DNA of 61,389 nt, from the NCBI GenBank assembly GCA_900128395.1, contig LT649249.1, positions 1 through 61,389 of the forward strand, in the 5' to 3' direction. Of the stretch, positions 38,834 to 50,344 are shown one piece after another; the first letter of the stretch is position 1, and each line of letters starts with the position of its first letter. This DNA comes from Stramenopiles sp. TOSAG23-2 (taxonomy: Eukaryota; Sar). The position numbers and the translations under genes are program-made. A model generated the notes under the pieces. It worked only from the letters and a program-made list of their open reading frames with translations, did no database searches and was not told where the DNA came from.

Positions 38834-41677
38834 ATGGCGTCGTTAGTTAACAACAACAATGATGGTAATAGTGCCAGCAGCGATGACGATGGCGAGGAGA
38901 TAAAGCCGTATGGCGAAGGAATGGGATACGAAGATGATTTTTTAGCTGCTGATTTAGGTGGCTTGAATTTTAATCAAGAATATTCAGAGGAAGAAGAGGA
39001 AGAGGACGACGACGAGGAGGACAAGGACGACGACGGTGATGATGATGATCTTACCTCATCGTCCGAGGACGATGATGAAGATATTGATGATGCGGATCCA
39101 GAAGGGTTAGGTGATGATGGGGATGGTGTTATTGAAGATGAAGTCCCGGCATACTCATGTTTATATTGTGGTATTCATTCGCCAGACTCTGTAGCACAGT
39201 GTATTGATACTGGTAAATGGTTTTGTAATGCTCGACTAAATAATAATGCTGCATGTATTATTCAACATTTGGTACGGTCCAAGAAGCAACGGGTAAGACT
39301 GCATGAAGATGGTCCATTGGGAGACTCAACTATTGAATGTTATAATTGTGGAAATGCAAATGTATTTAATATAGGTTCATTGCCTACAAAAGGTCAAGAT
39401 GTTGTTGTCTTACTTTGCCGTGTATGCCTTGGTGAAACAGGTGCTTTAAAAGAGCAAGGTTGGGAAGTCGATAGATGGAGTGCACTGGTACAAGATAAAG
39501 AGTTTGTTGGGTGGTTATTGAAAGTTCCATCTGAAAAAGAACAGACTAGAGCTAGGCAAGTGACCGCATCACAAATTCGTGCATTGGAAGATTTATGGCG
39601 AAGTAACCCTAATGCGACGATGGAAGATATTAAACGAGAAGGTCAAACTGATGATGGTCCAAGTTCAATACAAGCACATTATGAAGATGCATATGAATAT
39701 CAAAATATATTTGGGCCGCTTGTAAAGCTAGAAGCTGATGAAGATAAGAAAATGAAAGAGGCTCAAACTCAAAGTAACGTTTCTATCAAATGGGAAAAAA
39801 GCATATCGAAAAAATACATTGCTCGATTTCATTTTAAAGATATATATGGGCATATAAGCACGGATTTTAGACTTGGTAAAGGTGATGAGTTGACAATTAA
39901 ATTAAGTGCCGTTTGCTCTGGAACTGGGAAACCATGGGAAGGGTCTGGATATGTTCTTGGTATACGAGATGATGGAGAGGTATCGTTGGAGTTGGCTAAG
40001 GGGTCTCCGTTGACTATGGTAAAAGATGGCTATACAATAGAATTTGTATGGAAGAGTGTCTCGTTCGATAGAATGCAAAATGCATTAAAAAGTTTTGCCC
40101 TTGAATCCCACTCTGTTAGCGGTTATTTATATCATCAATTGCTAGGACATGAAAATATTAAAGAACAAATTATTCCTACAAAATTGCCAAAACGATTGAA
40201 GGCACCTGGTTTACCAACGTTAAATCCATCTCAAGAGATGGCGATTAGAAATGTAATGCAAGAGCCTTTGAGTTTGATTCAAGGGCCACCAGGGACTGGG
40301 AAAACGGTCACGTCTGCGACATTGGTATATTTCATGGTTAGACGAAATCAAAAATTAGAAAAAAAAGATGGTGTCAAACGACAAATACTTGTATCAGCGC
40401 CTAGTAACGTAGCTGTTGATCAACTGGTTGAAAAATTGCATAAAGCTGGATTAAATGTTGTACGCTTGGCAGCTAAATCTAGAGAGGAAGTTGCTAGCAG
40501 TGTTGATTTTTTATGTTTACATACGATGGTACCAGCAGCAAACCCAGCTGTTGCTAAATTATTGCAATTAAAAAAAGAAATAGGTGATTTAACGAAACAA
40601 GATTACTCCAGATTATATCGTGAAAGACGGAGAACGGAATTAGATATATTGAATTTAGCGGATGTAATATGTTGTACATGCGTCGGTGCTGGGGACCCAC
40701 GGGTATTGGAACGTAGTATGAAACGAGGGAAAAAACGAAGGAGGTTTGAGCAAGTGTTGATTGATGAAGCGACGCAAGGTATTGAGCCTGAAACCATGAT
40801 ACCCATTGTAACAGGGGCGAAACAATTAGTCATGGTTGGTGATCACCAACAATTGCCACCAGTTGTTTTGAATAAAATTGCTGCAAAAGCTGGATTAGGG
40901 CAATCATTATTCGAACGCTTAGTATTGCGTGGCCAAAAAGCAAATAGATTAACGATACAATATCGTATGCATCCTTGTTTATCAGTATTTCCATCTAATT
41001 CGTTTTATGAAGGTGAATTGCAAAATGGCGTTAGTGCAAGTGAACGTCAATTAAAAAAAGTAAAATTACCGTTTCCACGTCCAGATCGACCTATGTTTTT
41101 TTATTGCGTTGAAGGTGTCGAGGAAGTTGGTTCCACTGGTACAAGTTATTTAAATCGTGAGGAAGCATATGCCGTGGAAAAAATAGTCACTGGTATGTTA
41201 AGAGGTGGTATACGCCCAAAACAAATAGGTATAATTACACCATACCATGCGCAACGAAGTTATGTATCCTCGTATATGGCTAGAAATGGTGTTATGCAAA
41301 CGGATTTGTACGATGATATTGAAGTTGCATCAGTTGATGCATTTCAAGGCCGGGAGAAAGATTTGATAATATTATCATGTGTACGTTCTAATGAAAAACA
41401 AGGGATTGGCTTTTTAAAAGATCAACGGCGGTTAAATGTTGCTTTGACGCGTGCTAAATATGGATTGATTATATTAGGTAATCCAAAAGTATTATCAACT
41501 GAATCATTATTATGGTACAATCTTCTCCAGCATTTTCGTTTACAAGAATTATTGATGGAAGGTCCATTAGTTAAGCTACGCCCAAGCCTTATTAATTTAA
41601 AACGACCGGATACTGGTAAGAAACATTGGCAAAATAAAAATTACTCGTATAAAAATTATGACAATAAAAAAGTGTAG
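38834..41677 (+). CDS. UPF1: UPF1 RNA helicase, nonsense-mediated decay
   Basis: ATP-dependent SF1 RNA helicase that drives nonsense-mediated mRNA decay (947 aa, intact). The N-terminus is very acidic. The Cys/His zinc domain that binds UPF2 lies at about 105-205 (YSCLYCGIHSPDSVAQC, ECYNCGNANVFNIG, CRVCLGE). The helicase core has Walker A GPPGTGKTVTSA near 485, DEATQ near 644, QYRMHPCLSVFPS near 709, VDAFQGREKD near 834 and VALTRAKYGL near 877. The C-terminus ends in a Lys/Asn-rich tail lacking extended SQ clusters. The match to the family is unambiguous. The gene is free of the tandem duplications common nearby. Confidence 0.96.
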   Translation: MASLVNNNNDGNSASSDDDGEEIKPYGEGMGYEDDFLAADLGGLNFNQEYSEEEEEEDDDEEDKDDDGDDDDLTSSSEDDDEDIDDADPEGLGDDGDGVIEDEVPAYSCLYCGIHSPDSVAQCIDTGKWFCNARLNNNAACIIQHLVRSKKQRVRLHEDGPLGDSTIECYNCGNANVFNIGSLPTKGQDVVVLLCRVCLGETGALKEQGWEVDRWSALVQDKEFVGWLLKVPSEKEQTRARQVTASQIRALEDLWRSNPNATMEDIKREGQTDDGPSSIQAHYEDAYEYQNIFGPLVKLEADEDKKMKEAQTQSNVSIKWEKSISKKYIARFHFKDIYGHISTDFRLGKGDELTIKLSAVCSGTGKPWEGSGYVLGIRDDGEVSLELAKGSPLTMVKDGYTIEFVWKSVSFDRMQNALKSFALESHSVSGYLYHQLLGHENIKEQIIPTKLPKRLKAPGLPTLNPSQEMAIRNVMQEPLSLIQGPPGTGKTVTSATLVYFMVRRNQKLEKKDGVKRQILVSAPSNVAVDQLVEKLHKAGLNVVRLAAKSREEVASSVDFLCLHTMVPAANPAVAKLLQLKKEIGDLTKQDYSRLYRERRRTELDILNLADVICCTCVGAGDPRVLERSMKRGKKRRRFEQVLIDEATQGIEPETMIPIVTGAKQLVMVGDHQQLPPVVLNKIAAKAGLGQSLFERLVLRGQKANRLTIQYRMHPCLSVFPSNSFYEGELQNGVSASERQLKKVKLPFPRPDRPMFFYCVEGVEEVGSTGTSYLNREEAYAVEKIVTGMLRGGIRPKQIGIITPYHAQRSYVSSYMARNGVMQTDLYDDIEVASVDAFQGREKDLIILSCVRSNEKQGIGFLKDQRRLNVALTRAKYGLIILGNPKVLSTESLLWYNLLQHFRLQELLMEGPLVKLRPSLINLKRPDTGKKHWQNKNYSYKNYDNKKV

Positions 41678-42031
41678 TGTATCGTATAGTGATGGGACAC
41701 CAACAGTGATACGATATGACATATCATACGAAGTATATTAATGTGTTGTGTGCATGCGTAAATATGCTGGAGCTTTTGTATGATAAACAAGTGATGGGGA
41801 TGGGGCGTCGTATTATATGATAGTTCGTATAAAATATTTTTATAATACAGAAAGTAATATCATAAATGTACGTTTTTTTAAAGTTTTAAAAAGAAAACAA
41901 GATACGACGTATTTTTACAAGCATACACTATACGTAACAATCTATACGGTTCGTACCAGTAATCTATATATTGAATTATATATGCGTTCGTAAATATGAT
42001 AACAAATATATAAATATTTTTTAACATTGCC
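41678..42031. other. Convergent intergenic region, no gene
   Basis: AT-rich sequence with several ATATGAT/TACGAA-like words. No gene or RNA is recognised. Confidence 0.4.
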
Positions 42032-42349
42032 CTACGTAGTGGTAGTTTCAGTATCTTTTTTTTTATCATCTTCCACTGGTGGGCTTTTTTTTTTATCACT
42101 ACTGTCGTTCTCATCTACATTCAACATTGCAGTTAATTTCTTCAACTCTTCTGATTGATTTTCTTGGACAGTCCATTCAGGTGGATTTGCTCTCATTTGG
42201 GTAAATAATAGCGATACTAAATCTTCCAAAGATTCTTCTTCTTTTTGTTTATCATTCTCCGAAGATATCTTAGTATTTTTCATTTCATTTTCAATTACAG
42301 TTGTAGAAGAAGAAGTTGTCTTCTTATTATCTGCTGCTATGTCCGTCAT
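42032..42349 (-). CDS. Small acidic orphan protein (105 aa)
   Basis: A hydrophilic Lys/Glu/Asp/Thr-rich protein with one helical, possibly structured core (EESLEDLVSLLFTQMRANPP to LKKLTAMLN, about 38-75). Both ends look disordered. A good ATG context and ordinary codon use support coding. The family is not recognised. Confidence 0.5.
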   Translation of the reverse strand: MTDIAADNKKTTSSSTTVIENEMKNTKISSENDKQKEEESLEDLVSLLFTQMRANPPEWTVQENQSEELKKLTAMLNVDENDSSDKKKSPPVEDDKKKDTETTTT

Positions 42350-43117
42350 TATATTTTTGATACAATTTCGATTTTATGGAAGTTTGATTGGTAATATTTG
42401 ATAGAATACGTTACTTGCCTCCATAAAAATTGTTCATACTTTGTCCAATTACAATCATCCATAGTCCACAGGTTGTCTGGATATTAAAATTTAATATAAT
42501 AATTAATTTCAACAAATATTCATAAACAATAATGGCCATTTATAATTATGTGCATATTTAATATGCTTAAATGAATTAAAATCTATCAAATAGATTTTAA
42601 GTAAAGGTGTTTAAATGATTGCACTACCATTCAGACTTCGAGAACTTTAAGGGATCTTTGAAAACGAAACTTCGCCTGTACTGTTGCGGCCTGTATGCCG
42701 CCTAGAAATGAAATAAATTTATTATTCTTGAAAAAAAAAAAAGGAAAATCATCCAAGAAAATCCAAGAATATATTCATTAAAATCGAAATCGAAATCCCT
42801 CCTCGATTTTTCGTCACTCACCACTAAAAAAAATCTATAATAAAAAAAATCATCTTCTCTTAATCCATCCACCACCAAATAATTTTATACTTGGTAGTAT
42901 AGAGAAGATGATTAATCCAATTTAGAATACAGCCAATATTATTATAGATATATATATATAATATTTGTAATGCAGAAAATTTGTAGACGATATATATACA
43001 TATATATATATACCATAATATAATACTACTACGTTTGTGTGTGTGTGTATATATATATACATATGTTTGTGCGTGCGTAATAGAAATAAATATAAGGAAA
43101 ATATTTGAACAGAAAAT
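42350..43117. other. Divergent intergenic region upstream of RPC1
   Basis: It carries a stem-loop at 42848-42913 (separate entry) and TA/GT-rich runs at 42945-43070. No gene is seen. Confidence 0.45.
42848..42913. other. Stem-loop with 13-bp perfect terminal stem
   Basis: AATCATCTTCTCT (42848-42860) is perfectly complementary to 42901-42913. An inner 8-bp stem with one mismatch pairs 42871-42878 with 42891-42898 around a 12-nt loop. The total is 66 nt, pre-miRNA-like in size. It lies about 205 bp upstream of the RPC1 start. Confidence 0.6.
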
Positions 43118-46100
43118 ATGCCACGCAAATTGCTATTGGTAAATGAAAATAAAGGCCCTAAAAAAATATCAAAATTATCATTTTCCATATTAGGTGGACA
43201 TGATATAGTAAGTGCTGGTGAATTGCAAATTATTAATCGTATTGGTAAATGAAAATAAAGGCCCTAAAAAAATATCAAAATTATCATTTTCCATATTAGG
43301 TGGACATGATATAGTAAGTGCTGGTGAATTGCAAATTATTAATCGTGAATTGTATGAAATTGGTAGTAGGAATCCAAAAGCAAATGGTGTTTTAGATAAG
43401 CGTATGGGGGTATCAAGACCAGATTCAGATAATGTGTGTTCCACATGTATGAAGCGTTTATCGGAATGCCCAGGACATTTTGGTTATATTCAATTAAATT
43501 TACCATGCTTTCATATAGGATATTTTAAACATTGCATTAATATTTTGCATTGTATTTGTAAAACATGCAGTAGAGTCTTGTTAAATCCGGTTGATAAAAT
43601 TACTCATTTGAACCGGGTTAGAACTACTGATAGTCACTGGAGTGTCGATTCGAGGGCGAAAAAAGATGCTTGGCACTGGGTAGTTGAAAAATGTAAAAGA
43701 ATCCATTCATGCCCATATTGTGGTGCAATGAATGGGGTAGTGAAAAAAATGTCAGGGCAAAAAACGTTAAGGGTTGTTCATGAGGTATATAAGAAAGGTA
43801 AAACGAAGTTGCAAAAGACTCGTTCGGAATTTTTGAAAACATTTGAAACGGCAATGAGCCGTAATAAAGATTTGGAGCATCATGTGGATAAATTAGAACA
43901 TGAAGATTTAACGCCTTTAAAGGTTCATAGCTTATTTAAATCAATTCAAGATTGTGATTTGGAGCTTTTATATTTAAGCGATAAATCAAGACCAGAATGG
44001 ATGCTATTCACAAATGTTCCCGTACCACCTGCATGTATACGGCCTAGTGTAGTGGATAGGTCGACCGGGGCTAGTAACGAAGATGATTTGTCTACCATGC
44101 TTGCCGAAGTTGTTCATATCAATGAATCATTAGCAATTAGCATGCGTAAAGGTGGAGCTTTGAAAATGTTAGCAGAACAATGGGATCATATGCAGTTAGA
44201 ATTAGCACAATATATTAATAGTGATTTGCCTGGATTGCCACCGGGTATGAAAACAAATTATAAGCCGATATATGGTCTTTGCCAGCGCTTGAAAGGGAAG
44301 CAAGGTCGTTTTAGGGGGAATTTAAGTGGCAAAAGGGTAGATTTTTCAGCACGTACCGTGATATCACCTGATCCTAATTTAAAAATAACGGAAGTGGGAG
44401 TCCCACAATTGATTGCACAAGGTATGACATATCCAGAAAAAGTAAATAGATACAATATACACAGGTTGCGTGAGGCTGTTTTGAACGGTATCAAATGGCC
44501 AGGAGCAAATTTCATACGTAAAAAAACTGGTGAAAATTTGATGTTAAAATATGGAAATCCAAAATACCACGCTAAAGCACTTCAAATTGGCGATGTTGTG
44601 GAAAGGCATTTGATTAATGGGGACATTGTATTATTTAATCGACAACCAAGTTTACATAAAGTATCTATTATGGCACACGAAGTACATGTGGTCCAAGGGC
44701 GTACGTTCCGTTTCAATGAATGTTGTTGCACGCCTTATAATGCCGATTTTGATGGGGATGAAATGAATTTACACGTGCCACAAACAGAGGAGGCGCGAAC
44801 AGAAGCAAAATTATTAATGGGGGTTGTACATAACATATGTACACCAAAAGATGGATCGACAATGATTTCTGCTACGCAAGATTTCATTACCAGTGTATTT
44901 TTAATGACTCAAAAAAATATATTTATGACAAGAGATCAATTATGTAAAACAGTTGTCGCTGCTGGTGATGGACGGGATGACATTGTTGTACCACCTCCGG
45001 CAATTTGTTACCCGGTCCATCTATGGACTGGAAAACAAGCATTTTCTATGATGTTAAAACCAAATAAAGACATTAAATCGATCGTAAATTTACAGATGAA
45101 AGAAAGAAATTATCAAGCAAGGCGTTCTTGTCCAGAAACTGAACATCCATGCATGTGCCCCAGAGAAGGCTATGTGTGGTTTTTGAATAGTGAATTAGTT
45201 TGTGGAAATTTAGGCAAATCATGCTTAGCGGGGCGTGGGTTGTTTTATTCCTTGTTGCGTGAACATGGGGAAACAAGCGCTGCGTGGGCGATGAATCGAT
45301 TAACAAAAATGTGCACTCGTTGGCTATCCGCACATGGGTTTACTATTGGGATAGATGATGTTATTCCACCTGCAAGATTAATGAAGGATAAAAAAGAGCT
45401 GATTGAGAACGCATACAAAAGTTGTGACGAAAAAATTAATTTATATAAAATGGGAAAGCTTGATCTTCAACCAGGTTGCAGCATGGAAGAATCTTTGGAA
45501 AGTGAAATGAATGGTATTCTTGCACGCGTCCGAGATAAAGTAGGTCAAATTTGCATGGAGGAATTGCCATGGTCCAATGCCCCTCGCATTATGTCATCTT
45601 GTGGTGCGAAAGGTAGTACATCAAATATCTGTCAGATGGTTGCTGCCGTTGGCCAACAACAAGTCAATGGAGCACGTGCACCAGATGGATTTATTGACAG
45701 ATCTTTGCCACATTTTGGTGTAAAAGAAAAAGGTCCAAAAGCAAAAGGATTTGTTGCCAATAGCTTTTACAGTGGACTTACTGCACAAGAATTTTTTTTT
45801 CATACTATGGCAGGTAGAGAAGGCCTTGTCGATACCGCAGTAAAGACTGCGGAAACTGGTTATATGTCTAGACGTTTAATGAAAGCACTAGAAGATTTAT
45901 CAATACAATATGATAGAACTGTTCGGAATTCACAAGGAAGTGTTATTGCATTTGACTATGGCGATGATGGTTTGAATCCTGTGTTTATGGAGGCATCTAG
46001 TAAACCAGTTCATTTCGAACGAATTTTGTCTGCAGTGTTGGACACTACCTTTATCGATGGTAATACTGCTACTAGTAAGAATAATAGCAATGGTACAAAG

Positions 46101-47879
46101 AGAAGAAGAAAGGGAAGGGAAAATATAGTTCCTGCAATTAAAAAAATCATTACGGGAGATGAATTGTTATATATATGTAAGACTAAATTATTACCTTTAA
46201 TTGAAGCAAATCAACTTCATGAATTAGAGACTGTTTCGGAATTAAAGGAAGAGGAAGAGCAAAAAGGATCTGATAGTAGTAAAAGTAGTAATAGCAGTAG
46301 TGGTAGTACGAAAACTATAAATTATTCAACTGCAAAAGGATCTAAAATTAAAATTTGCGACATGGTATCGCAAACATTTATTTATGATTTATGGACATTT
46401 TGTAAAACAATTGCAAAAAAGTTGAAAAATATAGTAGATCTTGACAAAGACTCGCGAATATTAAATATTACTGAATTACAAATAAGAGAATTTCTAGATG
46501 TTTGTTTTACTAGATATCAAGAAGCTAAGATCGAACCAGGTGAAGCGGTTGGTGCAATAGGCGCTCAAAGTCTTGGTGAACCAGGGACACAGATGACATT
46601 GAAAACTTTTCATTTTGCGGGTGTCGCTAGTATGAATGTTACCTTAGGTGTTCCTCGCATCAAAGAATTAATAAATGCATCTAAGAATATATCAACACCA
46701 TTGATTATGGCTAAATTGAGAAACGATAAAGATGAACGTGTTGCTAGGATTGTAAAAGGACGTGTAGAGAAAAGTAGACTAGGTGACGTTGCTGAATATA
46801 TCCAAGAAGAATGGTGGGCTGATGATCATAGGATTTGTGTGAAATTAGATTTAAAAGCAATTAACGAATTGAGTTTAGATTTAGATATTTACTCCATAAT
46901 AGAAGCATTGGAAGCAGATTCAAAATTAAAATTAACAAAGCGTTTCGAGATTGACTATCCAAAACCTTCAAATCGTGATACGATTGTTATTAGGCCGAAA
47001 ATTGAAAAATTCAAGGCTAATAAATATGCTGTTGCTACGAGTTATAATCAATGGAACAATGAATCAAACGGTACGACAACATCTCGTCGTGGGAAAGATT
47101 CGTTAGGCCCACCGGTAACATTTGCAATGTCGAATTTAAAAGAAAGCTTGAAAAATGTTATTATTAGTGGTATCGTTACAGTATCTCGGGCTGTTGTGAA
47201 TATTGTTGATGCAGGGGAATCAATTCCTAGCCATCATCGTGGCTACGTGCGTAATCCTGATGATGTATACCAAGAGATTATTGAATTTGAAAACATGCAG
47301 GATGAAGTTGAAGAAGAAAAGTCAAGTGAAGGACAAAAATCGTATAATTTAATTGTTGAAGGTTCCAACTTACTTGCTGTTATGGGTATTCCTGGTGTTG
47401 ATGGGAATAAAACGCGATCAAATGATGTTATGGAAGTAGCAAAAGTATTAGGAATTGAAGCTGCACGTGTCTTATTGCAAATTGAAATTGCATATGTATA
47501 TGATAGGTATGGGCTTAATATTGATTCTCGGCATTTAGGATTGCTATCGGATACAATGACATACCGTGGTGAAGTATTGGGGATAACAAGGGAAGGTATA
47601 TCAAAAATGAAAGATAGTGTATTGATGCTTGCATCATTTGAAAAAACACCAGATCATTTATTCGATGCTGCTGTTCATGGGAAAGTAGATGCTATTGATG
47701 GTGTTAGTGAACGTATTATTATGGGTACACCAATTGGTCTTGGGACTGGTTCGTTCAAGCTTTTGAAAAATATCGATAAGCAAAAGAAGAATGGGAAGAA
47801 CGAGACAGAGAAGAAGAAGAAACGCGAGCCATTGTTAAAACGTTTGCTACGAGAGGATCATCGTAGATATTTGAGTTAA
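43118..47879 (+). CDS. RPC1: RNA polymerase III largest subunit (RPC1)
   Basis: Catalytic subunit of Pol III, which transcribes tRNA and 5S genes. Visible features are the zinc motif CSTCMKRLSECPGHFGY, a second Cys set (CKTCSRVLL, CPYCGAM), the bridge/lid region, the RQPSLHKVSIMAHEVHV block and the metal-binding NADFDGDEMNLHVPQ. The LGEPGTQMTLKTFHFAGVAS trigger-loop region is also present. There is no CTD heptad tail, and the FVANSFYSGLTAQEFFFH block is as in Pol III subunits. The ATG at 43118 (MPRKLLLVNENKGPKK) is the natural start. A 106-bp tandem duplication at 43135-43346 breaks the frame; without one copy the length is exactly 1551 codons plus stop. The listed span includes the extra copy. 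Confidence 0.93.
43135..43346. repeat. Exact 106-bp tandem duplication inside RPC1
   Basis: Copies lie at 43135-43240 and 43241-43346. The period shifts the frame and gives a stop (AAATGA) just past the first copy. AGGT at 43192-43195 recurs one period later. A GT-AG intron 43194-43299 would remove one copy, ending in the pyrimidine-containing TTTTCCATATTAG. Confidence 0.95.
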
Positions 47880-48073
47880 AAAAAAAAGTGAGGGAGAAGA
47901 GAGAGAGAGAGAGGAGAGAGAGAAAATAAATTTTTATATATACATACGCACATGTTAAAACGTTTGCTACGAGAGGATCATCGTAGATATTTGAGTTAAA
48001 AAAAAAAGTGAGGGAGAAGAGAGAGAGAGAGAGGAGAGAGAGAAAATAAATTTTTATATATACATACGCACAA
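47834..48073. repeat. Exact 120-bp tandem duplication at the RPC1 3' end
   Basis: Copies lie at 47834-47953 and 47954-48073. The first includes the RPC1 stop codon and the start of the 3' UTR, including a GAGA-rich run. The coding sequence is unaffected. Confidence 0.95.
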
Positions 48074-48231
48074 CGCACGTTATACACATTTTACGATTTT
48101 TGTACGCGCGCAAAACAATAATATATATTTTTTTCTCTCTCTGAGGAGATATGAAACCCGTATTTGATTTGCATCCTCTCCACTAAAATTAATCTTTGGG
48201 TGTGTTTTTTACATTTTTCTTCTTTTTCATG

Positions 48232-48461
48232 TGAATATTTCCTAAATCCACTGATTTACTCCGCCACCGATGTTACCACCAAGTCGGTCCATACTTGATC
48301 CTGGCAAATTATTATATGACAAAGCGGAATTGCTAGTACCTGATGTTGAATATTTCCTAAATCCACTGATTTACTCCGCCACCGATGTTACCACCAAGTC
48401 GGTCCATACTTGATCCTGGCAAATTATTATATGACAAAGCGGAATTGCTAGTACCTGATGT
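48232..48461. repeat. Exact 115-bp tandem duplication at the secreted coiled-coil gene end
   Basis: Copies lie at 48232-48346 and 48347-48461. The right copy holds the last codons and stop (48357) of the minus-strand gene. The left copy is an extra 3' piece. Confidence 0.95.
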
Positions 48462-49433
48462 TGATTGCAAACCAAATAATGATGCTGGGTCTTGTTGTGC
48501 AGATGATGCTTGCTGTGGTGCGAGAGATCCTTGCCCTCTTAAAAATCCAGCTGGTGCTTCACTTTCTAATAATTTTAAACTCTGCTGAAATTCTTTTTCT
48601 TTATGATTAGAAAATACTTTTTCACGTGATGAACGTTTCATTTTAGCATCTTTATATATACTTTTTAATGATTTAAGAAAATCTTCAGGTTTTGTAAATC
48701 CAGTTTTAATAAATTCCATATACGAATTAGAAAACTTCAATTTTTCTTGTTTCAATATGCTCGATAACTGACCAAGTTCATCAGCATGTTTTTTTAACCA
48801 TTCGTGTCTATTTTCATGTTCCTCTTTCGCCCACTTTGCAACTAAACTTGTTGCTGCCTGCCAACCTGTTACTTTTTTTTTTAACGCTTCAACTTGGTCC
48901 TCTAAATCAGCTTTTTGAGTAGTAATTTCCTTACGCTTCACTTCACTTTTTTTTACATGATTTTTTAAAACGTTTTCCGCCCTTGTTGCTCGTGTTTTCC
49001 ATTTATCTAATTGGTCCCGTAAAGTTTCGGATGAACTTTTTAATTCTGCTACTTCTTTCTTCATAGCACTTATTTTTTTGCTCTTTTCTCCCCTTATTTT
49101 ATTTACTTTATCTACACATCGAAGTTCTAATTTGGCTTCTTTATCTGCATGCTCAATTTCAGCTTGTTTAAATCTTGCAATTTCATCCTTTGCTGTTCTT
49201 TCCCAATCACCACATCCTGGCTTAGGTGTTTCACTGGAAGTTCCACCCGTTGATTGCGCAAAAACAACTATATTATTATTATTATTATTATCACTTGACG
49301 AAAATAAAGTAATATAACAAACTAAAATTGCCATGAAATAATAACATTGAAAAAAATTATTTCTTTGTCTTTTTTTTCTCAAACAAAGCATAGAAGAAAA
49401 CGATGATGGTGGTGGTGATGATAAAGACGACAT
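48357..49433 (-). CDS. Secreted or membrane-anchored coiled-coil protein (358 aa)
   Basis: I prefer the ATG at 49433 (MSSLSSPPPSS) because it falls before a basic stretch and a hydrophobic segment at about 34-45 (MAILVCYITLF), a signal or anchor. An Asn run and a Cys-containing spacer follow. Lys/Glu-rich coiled coil covers about residues 85-200, then a helical region and a Gly/Ser/Gln-rich tail ending GGNIGGGVNQWI. No family is recognised. Duplicated blocks lie at both ends of the gene but outside or at the edge of the coding region. Confidence 0.65.
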   Translation of the reverse strand: MSSLSSPPPSSFSSMLCLRKKRQRNNFFQCYYFMAILVCYITLFSSSDNNNNNNIVVFAQSTGGTSSETPKPGCGDWERTAKDEIARFKQAEIEHADKEAKLELRCVDKVNKIRGEKSKKISAMKKEVAELKSSSETLRDQLDKWKTRATRAENVLKNHVKKSEVKRKEITTQKADLEDQVEALKKKVTGWQAATSLVAKWAKEEHENRHEWLKKHADELGQLSSILKQEKLKFSNSYMEFIKTGFTKPEDFLKSLKSIYKDAKMKRSSREKVFSNHKEKEFQQSLKLLESEAPAGFLRGQGSLAPQQASSAQQDPASLFGLQSTSGTSNSALSYNNLPGSSMDRLGGNIGGGVNQWI

Positions 49434-49539
49434 GGCATGAAATAATAACATTGAAAAAAATTATTTCTTTGTCTTTTTTTTCTCAAACAAAGCATAGAAG
49501 AAAACGATGATGGTGGTGGTGATGATAAAGACGACATGG
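49332..49539. repeat. Exact 104-bp tandem duplication at the secreted coiled-coil gene start
   Basis: Copies lie at 49332-49435 and 49436-49539. Both contain the same N-terminal codons. Translation from the upstream copy's ATG (49537) would be out of frame with the body of the gene. Confidence 0.95.
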
Positions 49540-49918
49540 CATATATATACATAAATATTTAGACATTCAAATTATATATACAATATATTGTTTGTATTTG
49601 ACATTTTTACATAATCATGTAAATAATTTTCCCCTCACAATTCTATGTCAATGTTTTTTTGGGACTTGTTGCACTTTCTAGTTTTTTTGTTGGTTGAGAA
49701 TGGAAAAGCAGCAGAAGAAAACAACGGATGGAAATTTAAATTGTATTATATTCGATAGTATATAGTAGTGGTTTACGTAAGGTATTTTAATTTTTATAGC
49801 GAGAGTTTAACCTTAATTTAAAACGAGTTTTTGTTTCGGAAAACCCACAAAAGAACACGAAAATTGGTTATTGCTGTATTAACTGAATTAACATTGTTCA
49901 AATCTATTAATTTTTTTT
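49540..49918. other. Intergenic region, no gene
   Basis: AT-rich upstream flank of the coiled-coil gene. Nothing is recognised. Confidence 0.4.
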
Positions 49919-50137
49919 TTAATTTAAAGTATTGTAATACATGGCATTTAATCTCTTTTTTTTATATGGAATAAGATGCCAGATGATACTAGATAATACA
50001 CCACAATCCATGTATAGATAATAATAATTTTTATCTCCTTCACATCTTTTTCGTTTCTTCTTACCCTTTGCAAATAACTCTTGCCATTGCTTCCATTGCA
50101 TATCATGATTGGAACTTATATCCATTATATCTTGCAT
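49919..50137 (-). CDS. Doubtful small ORF (72 codons)
   Basis: Begins MQDIMDISSNHDMQWKQWQE, which looks protein-like, then drifts into low-complexity hydrophobic sequence. It may be one exon of an unresolved intron-containing gene. No family is recognised. Confidence 0.2.
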   Translation of the reverse strand: MQDIMDISSNHDMQWKQWQELFAKGKKKRKRCEGDKNYYYLYMDCGVLSSIIWHLIPYKKKRLNAMYYNTLN

Positions 50138-50179
50138 ATCAGATATGATTTTCAGATGCAACAGTAGGACAGACTGTTT

Positions 50180-50344
50180 ATGTTAGAATTTACGTTGGAT
50201 GAAGGTTGGGAGCAGAGTTCAAGTGATGCAACAGAGTTTAGTTACACTGAAGAGCATCTTACGTTAAAAGATGAACAAACTGGATCTACCACTGAAAAAA
50301 ATAAAGCATATACTTTATGTCCAACACCCTGGATACTATACTAA
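50180..50344 (+). CDS. Small ORF, 54 aa, unknown
   Basis: An ATG-started hydrophilic, Glu/Thr-rich frame (MLEFTLDEGWEQ, EEHLTLKDEQTGSTTEKNK) sits in a locally less AT-rich stretch. It may be a small protein or an exon. No homology is recognised. Confidence 0.25.
   Translation: MLEFTLDEGWEQSSSDATEFSYTEEHLTLKDEQTGSTTEKNKAYTLCPTPWILY

Noticed and set aside
43212-43346. A start for RPC1 at 43212
   Set aside because: That codon is GTG, and the reading before 43260 is an out-of-frame product of the duplication. The ATG at 43118 matches the Pol III subunit start.
48137-48153. CTGAGGAGATATGAAAC resembling a hammerhead ribozyme core
   Set aside because: The space between CTGANGA and GAAA is too short for stem II, and no flanking stems I and III were found.
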